Assembly (NCBI RefSeq): GCF_013106755.1
Contig: NZ_WHPF01000001.1
Location: 372,001 to 436,000, forward strand
From: Limnovirga soli
GTDB taxonomy: Bacteria; Bacteroidota; Bacteroidia; Chitinophagales; Chitinophagaceae
Direction: 5' to 3'
Length of the DNA: 64,000 nt
Made by a program: the position numbers and the translations under genes. This document shows positions 1 to 7,354 of this stretch, in pieces. The notes under the pieces are model-generated. The model worked only from the letters and a program-made list of their open reading frames with translations. It was not told the DNA's origin and searched no databases. Position 1 is the first letter of the stretch; the number at the start of each line of letters is the position of its first letter.

Positions 1-20
1 AGCTGCAGGAATACTATTAA

Positions 21-50
21 GCATCCTTGCGTCGCACACTGGAGCGGTCG
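21..50 (-). repeat. dispersed core repeat, truncated copy
   Basis: CTTGCGTCGCACACT matches the 20-bp core found 23 times in this window, but the CTTGTAC end is replaced by GGAGCG. It lies just 3' of the minus-strand gene that ends at 66, in the orientation opposite to the usual one. The gene to its left is outside the window. Confidence 0.7.
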
Positions 51-65
51 AATATAAATCATCCC

Positions 66-1100
66 TTATTTTGTTGTGATAATAACTCCAAATGATTTAG
101 TTGAAACATGATAATTCTTCTTCAATGTGCCTTTGTCAATTATTATTAATTGAACAAAATTGCTATCATTAATATAAAACAAGTCGCTTTCAATATTTGT
201 AGTCAATACCTTTCCGTTTAAAATATAAATAGCCTTTTCTTCTTCTGCATCATTAGCAGCGGCTTTGGTATAATCTGTTGATTTGGATTTAAAATAATCT
301 CTGTAATGATCTCTTGCAAAAGCCTTTGTAGTTATATAAATCAATCCATTTTTTGCCTGTTCTCCACCTAACTTTATAGCGGTTGAGTCTTTATAAACAG
401 ATACTAAAGCAATTTCAGATGGTTTATAATATTTTAATACTCCCTGATTTACCCTTATGCTGTCAAGAAAATAAACTGGCTCATCTGGCTCAAATAAATT
501 AAATGCTTCTGACTTGTGATAAATGCTATAGCATGAAATAAAAATATCAATTCCATCTACTGGTCTTTCTAAATAATATGCTTCATCAATCGGGTACTGT
601 GGCGTTTTATTTTTATCAATCTTCACATAAAAAGAAATAGTATCGTTAGACAAAGTCCAGTAATCGGAACAATCTCTGGAATGCCAATTCGAATCAAACT
701 CAGGATATAATTTTAATACATCCTTTAAAAGAAGTGAATGCATATCTATGTGCGTTTCATCAGGTAAAAGGCCAACAAAATCTTTTGTAAGTCTTATTTT
801 ACTAATATAGTCTTCATCCGGATCCTTTTGAAATATAAGACCTGGATATTTTTCTGAAGCATAACCTTTCTCATTCACATAACGCGAATCTCCACCCATA
901 CATCTTTTCCCCATATCCATTTCTTCTACTTCTACAGGTTTAAAATCAATACTAAGTTTTCGTAAATCCTCAATTGTAGATTTGCAAAGACAAAAACCAG
1001 AGACTGTTATTTTTTTTGCCAGGGCCGAATCAATTTCACTTTGAGCATTAGCGAATATTGATGTACCAATAAGGGCAATCAAACAAATTTTTAATTTCAT
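66..1100 (-). CDS. secreted hypothetical protein with TonB-plug-like C-terminus
   Basis: About 344 residues. The start at 1100 gives a clean signal peptide (MKLKICLIALIGTSIFANAQ); the upstream in-frame ATG at 1142 would add 14 residues in front of it. The middle has several cysteines (FCLCKS, KRCMGG, RDCSDY, ISCYS) and no domain I recognise. Around residues 235-260 the text IALVSVYKDSTAIKLGG followed by NGLIYITTK resembles the short plug-like motif of SusC proteins (V.K...A...G....NGVI.ITTK), which also occurs in other secreted Bacteroidota proteins. A similar but weaker pattern recurs at the C-terminus (FGVIITTK). The role is unknown; an envelope location is inferred from the signal peptide. 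Confidence 0.75.
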   Translation of the reverse strand: MKLKICLIALIGTSIFANAQSEIDSALAKKITVSGFCLCKSTIEDLRKLSIDFKPVEVEEMDMGKRCMGGDSRYVNEKGYASEKYPGLIFQKDPDEDYISKIRLTKDFVGLLPDETHIDMHSLLLKDVLKLYPEFDSNWHSRDCSDYWTLSNDTISFYVKIDKNKTPQYPIDEAYYLERPVDGIDIFISCYSIYHKSEAFNLFEPDEPVYFLDSIRVNQGVLKYYKPSEIALVSVYKDSTAIKLGGEQAKNGLIYITTKAFARDHYRDYFKSKSTDYTKAAANDAEEEKAIYILNGKVLTTNIESDLFYINDSNFVQLIIIDKGTLKKNYHVSTKSFGVIITTK

Positions 1101-1204
1101 ATAATTAATATTACGATTTAGAGTTGAATTAAAAGAAAGCAAACCTCCATCCTATTAACCTTTCGAATAAAAGAGAATACAAGAATAAGCAAATTCAGAC
1201 GCCA

Positions 1205-1284
1205 ACTCAAGTTTGGTAGCATAGCCCGTGTGCTTACCATACTTGTGCCTCTCTTATAAAATTATTATCGTTTAAAATTGCCAA
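1205..1284. repeat. 80-bp repeat family R2, copy 1
   Basis: GGTAGCATAG, then about 15 nt, then CATACTTGTGCCT, then an AT-rich tail (AAATTATTATCGTT followed by TTGCC). The same arrangement recurs at 3231-3310 with its tail and at 3063-3110 without it. The element fills much of the 250-bp gap between higA and the secreted protein. It is distinct from the GTGCGACGCAA core family. Confidence 0.6.
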
Positions 1285-1349
1285 TTCCCACAAACAGTAA
1301 AATTTCAAGTAACTAAGCCTTATGTATTACCATATAAATTAGCTACCAT

Positions 1350-1796
1350 TTAACCCATAGCCAATTTCTTTTTCCTCAGTATAACTGTTTGCGTATTGTC
1401 AGGAATAGTAATAGCAGTTTTTAACGCATACACCCTGTTAAATGCTTCATGAGAAACTTTAAAACGTGCTGCCAACTTACGTATTACTTCTTTGCTCATC
1501 CCTTTTTTATAATTGAGTATTTCAGAAACATAGCCTTTACTTACACCTAACAGTTCCACAAGGTCTGTAGCTTTAAGCTGTTGCTCTTCCATAAATGAAC
1601 GCAGTAGTGTTACAGGGTCAACTTCATGTAAACTGTTATGCGCTGCATCCCATTTTTCAATTAATAAAGTAAGCAGATCAATCTCATCCTTTATCGCTTT
1701 ATTGTTGGCTCCGGACAAAACAAGATTTTCCAGAATACTGCAATAAGCTTTGTATTGTGTTTTGTTTTTAATGATGGTATATTTCAGTTCTGCCAT
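1350..1796 (-). CDS. higA: HigA-type antitoxin, XRE helix-turn-helix
   Basis: About 148 residues with the start at MAELKYT (1796); an ATG at 1817 would overlap the end of higB. The C-terminal half (about residues 65-130) is a Cro/CI helix-turn-helix: LKATDLVELLGVSKGYVSEILNYKKG is followed by a second helix pair. The N-terminal half is a helical region typical of HigA proteins of this length. It lies directly downstream of the toxin gene, toxin first, as is usual for higBA. HigA binds and neutralises HigB and normally represses the shared promoter, which here would lie upstream of 2139. Confidence 0.85.
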   Translation of the reverse strand: MAELKYTIIKNKTQYKAYCSILENLVLSGANNKAIKDEIDLLTLLIEKWDAAHNSLHEVDPVTLLRSFMEEQQLKATDLVELLGVSKGYVSEILNYKKGMSKEVIRKLAARFKVSHEAFNRVYALKTAITIPDNTQTVILRKKKLAMG

Positions 1797-1806
1797 AATA
1801 TTAAGT

Positions 1807-2139
1807 TTAATAATCACTCTCCGTATATTGTTCAGTTAAATTACAAAGTTTATCGTAAGCCGCATGGGTACCAATCCAGCAAACAAACAAATGCACCTGT
1901 TTATCTCCAAAAGCATATTTACAAATCATTCTGTATGTATTGCCTGCTATATTAAAAACCACTCTATTAGAATTGTTGCCAAGCAGGTCTGCACTGCCAA
2001 AAGTTGCCATCATATCTGAAGGCAGATCCCAGTCGGCATATTTCAACTTAGCCAGCCACCCCTGAAATGTAACCCGGCTCCTGGCATGCTGCTTTACAAA
2101 ATCCTCGATTGATTCCTTTCTTATTAAATGAATTTTCAT
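1807..2139 (-). CDS. higB: HigB-type mRNA interferase toxin
   Basis: 110 residues from MKIHLIRKESIEDF (2139); the longer reading from 2187 adds an unlikely hydrophobic leader. The sequence fits the HigB/RelE-like family: an N-terminal helix with basic residues, W..L..A.W..P.D......AD.L.NN..VFNI.GN.YR, then a strand VHLFVCWIGTHAAYDKL. The conserved R of YRMI and the terminal WIGTHAAYDK segment are the family's hallmark. HigB toxins cleave ribosome-bound mRNA. The gene precedes higA by 10 bp, so the pair is one operon. The toxin looks intact. Confidence 0.88.
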   Translation of the reverse strand: MKIHLIRKESIEDFVKQHARSRVTFQGWLAKLKYADWDLPSDMMATFGSADLLGNNSNRVVFNIAGNTYRMICKYAFGDKQVHLFVCWIGTHAAYDKLCNLTEQYTESDY

Positions 2140-2307
2140 AGCAAAGTTAAGGGTAATTATTAAAAGTTCGCCAATAGAGAACTTCATTGATACATATTTT
2201 TACATTTTCAAATTTGAAACTTAAAATTAGAAATGATTTATTATTGCAATTTCCACAACCTACCCATTTGTATCGTACTTCAAAAATTGAATATTTTACC
2301 TGGCAGT

Positions 2308-2350
2308 GGTTCGAGTCCCCACGAATCACCATTCAATATAATCATTTGCC
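2308..2350 (+). repeat. direct repeat, left copy (tRNA T-arm-like)
   Basis: GGTTCGAGTCCCCACGAAT, then CACC and an AT-rich tail. The same string recurs at 3013-3055 with two or three differences in the first 23 bases. The two copies bracket the zinc-ribbon pseudogene and the DUF6429 gene. The sequence looks like a tRNA T-arm plus acceptor end, but no tRNA can be folded here. Confidence 0.6.
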
Positions 2351-2380
2351 GCCATCTGTTTGCCCTTATTGTGCATTAGA

Positions 2381-2703
2381 TCACCTTGTCCTCTTTATCT
2401 TCAATTCCTTCAAAGCTTTGCTGGTTCGCCAAATCGCTTCTGCATTTTTTGCAGTAGCAACATTATCGCCAGTTTCTATATAGCGGCCCACAGCATTGCC
2501 ACAATCAGCACATTTACCCTGCAATACAATATCCAGAATCTCATTCAATACAATGCTGTAGTCAATAATTTTCTGTTATATTTATTTTCGCACTGGCTGC
2601 AAAAACTATGAACGGTTAGATAATGAAAACTAGTAAGATCATTATTGAAAATGAAAGCTACGTCCTCCACAGTAACAGGAATCGTTTTTAACCTTTTGCT
2701 CAT
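2381..2703 (-). pseudogene. frameshifted small zinc-ribbon protein
   Basis: From the ATG at 2703 the reading frame gives MSKRLKTIPVTVEDVAF and continues to FCSQCENKYNRK, then stops after LLTTALY. In the next frame the sequence continues sensibly as KIIDYSIVLNEILDIV, then GKCADCGNAVGRYIETG and a helical lysine-rich tail ending at 2381. One extra A in the AAAA run near 2549 would join the halves into about 107 residues with two CxxC pairs (CSQC and CADC), a classic zinc ribbon. It is therefore either a real one-base deletion or a sequencing error. The gene is divergent from the DUF6429 gene, with 54 bp between the starts. No function is known to me. Confidence 0.6.
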
Positions 2704-2757
2704 GCATCAAAATTAGTAATTGCTTTGTCATAATATCAGATATTAAAATTATAAACT

Positions 2758-3003
2758 ATGACACAGGAACAAATAAACAAACTCACTTTGCTATTACTTT
2801 TCCTAAATAGTTGGGAAGAAAAAGAAAACGCCCAATCTTTTCGCCGTTCATGGAAAGGCCACGACTTTGATGCATTAAATAAACTGGAAGAAGATGGGTT
2901 TATTGCCCAAAGCAAAACTGCAAAATCCCTTTACCTTACAGAAGAAGGTATTGCTGCCGCAAAACAATTAGAAGATTTATTGGAAGCGATAAATATCAAA
3001 TAA
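2758..3003 (+). CDS. DUF6429 family protein
   Basis: 81 residues: MTQEQINKLTLLLLFLNSW, a charged SFRRSWKGHDFDALNKLEEDGFI stretch, and SLYLTEEGIAAAKQLEDLL. The RxWKGxDxDALxxLxxxGxI and LTEEG pattern is that of DUF6429, a small helical, winged-helix-like domain of unknown function. The gene is divergent from the frameshifted zinc-ribbon gene, and both lie between the direct repeats at 2308 and 3013. Family assignment is from memory of the motif. Confidence 0.72.
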   Translation: MTQEQINKLTLLLLFLNSWEEKENAQSFRRSWKGHDFDALNKLEEDGFIAQSKTAKSLYLTEEGIAAAKQLEDLLEAINIK

Positions 3004-3012
3004 CCTTGCCAA

Positions 3013-3055
3013 GGTTCGTGTCCCCACGAATTACCTTTTAATATGACCATTGACA
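3013..3055 (+). repeat. direct repeat, right copy
   Basis: GGTTCGTGTCCCCACGAAT followed by TACC and an AT-rich tail; partner of the copy at 2308-2350. It starts 10 bp after the DUF6429 stop codon. Confidence 0.6.
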
Positions 3056-3471
3056 CAGTGCTGGCGCAAGTATGGTAGCATAGATTTATGGGCAAGCGAT
3101 ACTTGTGCCTCACCAACAAAAAACATCATCATTCATTATAGCTGCCCTCGCAGTCGTTGGAGTTGTCTCCAACGACCTTCGCTCTATTCTTTGCTTCGAT
3201 AAATGATCTATAAAATTACATCTTCCCAACCTGGCGAAAGGTAGTATAGCTTTTTGCATGCCATACTTGTGCCTTTCTATTAAAAATTATTATCGTTAAA
3301 TTTTGCCGCTTCTTATTCTTCAGTACAAGAGTGCGACGCAAGTAAAGCCCCATTCCTGCACTTTTGTTGGGCTCCAAAAAAAATGCAGCAAAGCACCGGC
3401 ATTAAAAATGTATTTTACTGAAAATCACTTTATTGCGCTATTTTTTTTACATTACAGTCAAACCACTATAT
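3056..3471. repeat. gene-free stretch made of several repeats
   Basis: From left to right: an R2 repeat copy (3063-3110, with arms GCGCAAGTAT and ATACTTGTGC); a perfect 10-bp hairpin GTCGTTGGAG/CTCCAACGAC (3153-3176) followed by CTTCG; another R2 copy with its AT-rich tail (3231-3310); the core repeat GTACAAGAGTGCGACGCAAG (3323-3342) followed by TAAAGC; and a GTTGGGCTCC end near 3367. The 20-mer GTTGTCTCCAACGACCTTCG here recurs in reverse at about 19374-19393. No coding sequence was seen. Confidence 0.7.
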
Positions 3472-5343
3472 ATGAGTAACCACTTGCTGCAACAGATTTT
3501 CTGTACACCCATTACAGCTGTTTTTAAAAAAATACATCAAAAGCAATTGGGGCGTTTTGCTGCTATGGCCTGCCTTGCCTTTACACTTATTTGCAGTGCA
3601 TCTTTTAAAAATATAACCGATGAAGATGCCCCCCTGAATGGCATTCGAATACAGCGCCATGTAGCAGTTAAAATGCGGGATGGCGTAATACTTTACGCCG
3701 ATATTTATTTACCCGAAACTGAAGGCAAATACCCCACCATTGTAGTACGCACCCCTTATGGCGTGCAAAGGGATGGCATGCACCAAACCATGATAAAATA
3801 TGCACAGCACGGTTATGCTGTTGTATTGCAGGATGTACGTGGCCGCTATGAAAGCGAGGGCAAATGGGTGCCGTTTATGGATGAAGCCAATGATGGCTTT
3901 GATACCATTGAATGGGCAGCAGCTCAATCTTTTTCCAATGGCAAAGTGGGCACACAGGGCGGCAGCTACCTGGGGCATAACCAATGGCAGGCGGCATCGC
4001 AAAATCCGCCGCATTTGGTGGCCGCATTTCCGGTACTGGCCTCTACCAATATTTACGCCAATTGGATTACCATGGGCGGCGCATTTCGCCTTAGTTTTAA
4101 TTATGGCTGGGGTGTAGTGCGTATGCCCAACAGAATTATGCTACCCCAATACTGGCATACAGAAGCTTTTAGTACCGAAGAATTGAAATACGATAATATT
4201 CTGATGCACCTGCCTCTGAAAGATGGCGATTTGCAAAGTGCCGGATATGCCACCCAACATTACCGCGACTGGATACAACACGAAAGCTATGATGCTTACT
4301 GGAAGGCAATAAGCGATGAAGAACGATTTGATAAAATAAAAGTACCCGTACACACTTTTGGCGGCTGGTTTGATATTTTTTTAATGGGCACCATTAATGG
4401 CTATACCGGCATGAAAAACAATGGAGGCAGCCCGCAGGCACGTGCAGGTGCCCGCATGATTATAGGCCCATGGGGTCATGGCTCATCTCAAAGTTATGGG
4501 GATGTAGATTTTACCCCCGATGCCCAAATTGACCAGTTTGAAACCGAACTCCGTTTTTTCGACTTTTATCTTAAAGGCATCTCCAACGGACTAGACAATG
4601 AAAAACCGGTAAAACTGTTTTATATGGGTGCCAATAAATGGCGCAGCGAAACCGACTGGCCCATACCAGGTACCGTGTACAAACCCCTGTACCTAAACAG
4701 CCAAACCGCAGCGAATGCTGTACGCGGAGATGGAAGCATAGGCGTACAATTACCCTCAAAAACCGGTACTGATACGTATAGGTACGACCCCGACAACCCG
4801 ATTAAAACACTGGGCGGCAATAACTGCTGCGGCACGCCCACACTTGCGGGGCCAAAAGACCAGCGCCCATTGGAACAAAGACAGGATGTACTGGTATATA
4901 CCAGCAATTATTTAGATAGCACATTAACCATTGCAGGCCCTGTAAAAATGAAACTATTTGCTGCTACCGATGGCCCCGATACAGACTGGATGATTAAACT
5001 GATAGACGTTTACCCCAACGGGTTTGCCATGCCGGTTTCAGAAGGTATTATAAGGGCAAGGTTTAGAGAAGGGCTGGATAAAATGAAATTGCTAAAACCC
5101 GGTGAAGTATATGAGTACGATATAGAATTAACCGGCACTGCCAATGTATTTCAGCCAGGGCATCGTATACGGGTAGATATTACGTCAAGCAATTTTCCAC
5201 AGTTCGACCGCAACCCCAATACCGGCGCACCTTTGGGTAGTAATGCCACAGTAAGGGTAGCACAACAAACAATTTATCATGGCGGTAAATACAGCAGTCA
5301 TATATTATTGCCGGTGGTAGCTAATTTTCCGGCTGCAAAATAG
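3472..5343 (+). CDS. CocE/NonD family hydrolase (S15-like acyl hydrolase)
   Basis: 623 residues from the ATG at 3472; the frame is open from a TTG at 3433. The N-terminus is hydrophobic after a basic stretch (about residues 25-40), so export is likely. The alpha/beta-hydrolase part shows RTPYGVQRDG, QDVRGRYESEGKW and the nucleophile elbow GGSYLGHNQW with Ser165, plus GPWGHGSSQ carrying the likely catalytic His. The C-terminal part (about 430-610) is the jelly-roll domain of X-Pro dipeptidyl peptidase/CocE proteins (GPVKMKLFAATDGPDTDWMIKLIDVYP). Family members hydrolyse esters, beta-lactam acids or X-Pro peptides, and the substrate here cannot be read from sequence. It stands alone, 163 bp before the LVIVD lipoprotein gene. 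Confidence 0.85.
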   Translation: MSNHLLQQIFCTPITAVFKKIHQKQLGRFAAMACLAFTLICSASFKNITDEDAPLNGIRIQRHVAVKMRDGVILYADIYLPETEGKYPTIVVRTPYGVQRDGMHQTMIKYAQHGYAVVLQDVRGRYESEGKWVPFMDEANDGFDTIEWAAAQSFSNGKVGTQGGSYLGHNQWQAASQNPPHLVAAFPVLASTNIYANWITMGGAFRLSFNYGWGVVRMPNRIMLPQYWHTEAFSTEELKYDNILMHLPLKDGDLQSAGYATQHYRDWIQHESYDAYWKAISDEERFDKIKVPVHTFGGWFDIFLMGTINGYTGMKNNGGSPQARAGARMIIGPWGHGSSQSYGDVDFTPDAQIDQFETELRFFDFYLKGISNGLDNEKPVKLFYMGANKWRSETDWPIPGTVYKPLYLNSQTAANAVRGDGSIGVQLPSKTGTDTYRYDPDNPIKTLGGNNCCGTPTLAGPKDQRPLEQRQDVLVYTSNYLDSTLTIAGPVKMKLFAATDGPDTDWMIKLIDVYPNGFAMPVSEGIIRARFREGLDKMKLLKPGEVYEYDIELTGTANVFQPGHRIRVDITSSNFPQFDRNPNTGAPLGSNATVRVAQQTIYHGGKYSSHILLPVVANFPAAK

Positions 5344-5388
5344 CAGATAGTTAATTTTGAGCCCGGCTACACCTCACGGTGCAACTAT

Positions 5389-5408
5389 CTTGCGTCGCAC
5401 ACTTGTAC
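5389..5408 (-). repeat. dispersed core repeat
   Basis: CTTGCGTCGCACACTTGTAC, an exact core copy 46 bp after the CocE-type gene, in the preferred orientation (TTGCGTCGCAC on the sense strand, 3' of the gene). It lies in the 163-bp gap before the LVIVD lipoprotein. Confidence 0.9.
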
Positions 5409-5506
5409 TGCAGCAATACAGGCAGCAGACAAAAGGGTAAAAATATCTTAATGGTCATATGCAACGCAAAGGTTAAACCCATTGTCAGCTTGCAAAACTT
5501 TGTTGT

Positions 5507-6757
5507 ATGAAAAAATATAGTATTCAATTACCCATACAGTTGCTGGCCATTGCGGCCATGGTATTGCTTTTTGCTGCCTGTACCAAAAACAACAGAAAAA
5601 CACAAACCTATACTATTTATAGCCCGGTATATGCATCAAAAGCACAGGTATTGGCTTCCATCAACGGCTCAGCCAGTGAGGCCATTGAGCATGCTGGCAA
5701 ACTGTATATTAAAGACAATTTTATTTACCTGAACGAGGTAAATAAAGGCATTCATATTATTGATAACAGCAATCCCAGCCTCCCGGTTCAAATCGCATTT
5801 CTGTCCATTCCCGGCAACCTGGATATTGCCATAAAAAACAATATTTTGTATGCAGACATGTATGACGATTTATTGGCACTTGATATTACCGACCCACACC
5901 ATGCAAAAATTACCAGTACCTTAAAGGGTTTCTTTAATGGCAGAATGTATGTAAATGGATTTTTTGCCAATACGGAAGATAAAGTAGCCATAGACTGGAA
6001 TGAAAAAGACACCACCGTTTTTATTGAGGAGAATGTTTATGGCGAATGCAATGGTTGCATGTTTGCCGATGGAGCCACCAACCCAATGGTAAAATCTACC
6101 AGTGGCGTGGCCGGTTCTATGGCGGGCATGGTGCTGATGAATGATTATTTATATGCCATTACCGAAATGCATAGTTTGGGTATTGTAGATATTTCTAATG
6201 CCGCATACCCCAAATTAGATTCTGCCTTTTTTGCGGGCTACGATCTGCAAACCATTTACCCTTTTGAAGACAAGCTTTTTCTCGGCTCGGCCATTGGCAT
6301 GTTTATGTATGATGTTAGCAACCCGCAACAACCCACTTCGCTTGGCGAGTTTTCGCATGGCCGTGCCTGCGATCCCGTTATAACCGATGGGGATTATGCC
6401 TATGTTACCCTGCATGCCGGCGAATCCTGCGGCGGAGATCAAAACGAACTAAATGTGATTAATGTGCAGGACATTCAACATTCCACCCTGGTTAAAACTT
6501 ACCCGCTTACCAAACCTACCGGACTAAGCAAGGATGATAACCTGCTTTTTATTTGCGATGGTGATAAGGTAAAAGTGTTTAATGCGTCCAACCCGGCTGC
6601 GCTGGTACTTATAAACGAAATAAACAGTAAAGACCCCTACGATGTTATTGCCATGAACAATAAAGCCATGGTTGTAGCTGCCGATGGGCTGTATCAATAC
6701 GATTACAGCAATATCAACAGTATCCGCCAGTTAAGCTTTATGGCTATTAAAAAATAA
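5507..6757 (+). CDS. LVIVD-repeat beta-propeller lipoprotein
   Basis: 416 residues. The N-terminus has a lipobox (VLLFAACTKN), so it is a lipoprotein. The rest is a string of roughly 40-50 residue repeats with the LVIVD pattern: KGIHIIDNSNPSLPVQIAFL, LLALDITDPHHAKI, LGIVDISNAAYPKLDSAF, GMFMYDVSNPQQP, VKVFNASNPAALVLI and YQYDYSN. These form a beta-propeller found in surface-exposed Bacteroidota proteins of unknown binding partner. Four cysteines cluster in GECNGCMFADG and RACDP/ESCGGD, which could form disulfides. A strong terminator follows, so this is the last gene of its transcript. Confidence 0.85.
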   Translation: MKKYSIQLPIQLLAIAAMVLLFAACTKNNRKTQTYTIYSPVYASKAQVLASINGSASEAIEHAGKLYIKDNFIYLNEVNKGIHIIDNSNPSLPVQIAFLSIPGNLDIAIKNNILYADMYDDLLALDITDPHHAKITSTLKGFFNGRMYVNGFFANTEDKVAIDWNEKDTTVFIEENVYGECNGCMFADGATNPMVKSTSGVAGSMAGMVLMNDYLYAITEMHSLGIVDISNAAYPKLDSAFFAGYDLQTIYPFEDKLFLGSAIGMFMYDVSNPQQPTSLGEFSHGRACDPVITDGDYAYVTLHAGESCGGDQNELNVINVQDIQHSTLVKTYPLTKPTGLSKDDNLLFICDGDKVKVFNASNPAALVLINEINSKDPYDVIAMNNKAMVVAADGLYQYDYSNINSIRQLSFMAIKK

Positions 6758-6772
6758 AGTACTATACCTGTA

Positions 6773-6808
6773 AAAAGCTGGGGCGATTGTTTCGTCTCAG
6801 CTTTTTTT
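6773..6808 (+). terminator. intrinsic terminator after LVIVD lipoprotein
   Basis: AAAAGCTGGGGCGA, short loop, TTTCGTCTCAGC then TTTTTTT: an imperfect hairpin with a T-run, 15 bp after the stop at 6757. Confidence 0.85.
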
Positions 6809-7162
6809 ATGTTGTTGAGCCCAACTTTTGTACTACCATCAGGCATCCTTGCGTCGCACTCTTGTACGGCTAAACCAATATGCAGCTGTTATAAAACAGC
6901 CCAAAAGCACCGCATATTGGCAGGTATCCCTTTTTACCATCCAATTTACCAACCCGTTACTCCAGCCAAACTTTTAAGGAACCCATATCTCCTCCTAATC
7001 CATTGTAAATCAGTCATATTAGTCCATTTTAGTCTGTTATTATTTGCCGACCAAACATCCAGGCCCCGAAGTGTGCGACGCAAGTAAAGCTGCATTACTT
7101 GCTGCTGTTGGGCTCACCCCTTGTTTTTCTGGTAAAACAGCGTAAGTATTTTAAAAAAAATA
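6809..7162. repeat. inverted pair of core-repeat elements
   Basis: Two core-repeat elements face each other in this gap. The left arm reads GAGCCCAAC at 6815 and CTTGCGTCGCACTCTTGTAC at 6848-6867. The right arm reads GTGTGCGACGCAAG (7071-7084), TAAAGCTGC, then GTTGGGCTC near 7107-7116. Together they make a long inverted repeat with a 200-bp AT-rich spacer. No gene is supported in the spacer. Confidence 0.7.
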
Positions 7163-7210
7163 GGGTATAAAAAAGAAGAACAGGTGTCTTACCTGTAATA
7201 CGACTGCATG
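7163..7210 (+). promoter_or_regulatory. putative ECF-sigma promoter, copy B
   Basis: GGGTATA (7163-7169), 14 nt, GTGTCTTA (7184-7191), 13 nt, TGCATG (7205-7210). The same three blocks with identical spacing occur upstream of fecR (11049) and of the large GH16 gene (51870, minus strand). I read GGGTATA and GTGTCTTA as the -35 and -10 of the ECF sigma factor encoded at 9884. The leader to the ATG at 7355 would be about 150 nt. Confidence 0.6.
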
Positions 7211-7354
7211 TTTACACGGAAATTTTACTGCCAGCACTTTTTTTTAGCTATGCGAAAACCGCACACAGCCTGCATTTCAATAATCGCAACCCAGTTTTTG
7301 ATCATACTGTTTCCTTTTTTTAAAACCAGTTTCTAGTACTAAAAAATCTATACA

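Noticed and set aside
2301-2335. Possible tRNA 3' end (GGTTCGAGTCC with acceptor-like CACC).
   Set aside because: No matching acceptor 5' strand, D-arm or anticodon arm within 90 bp upstream; the string recurs at 3013, so it is treated as a direct repeat.
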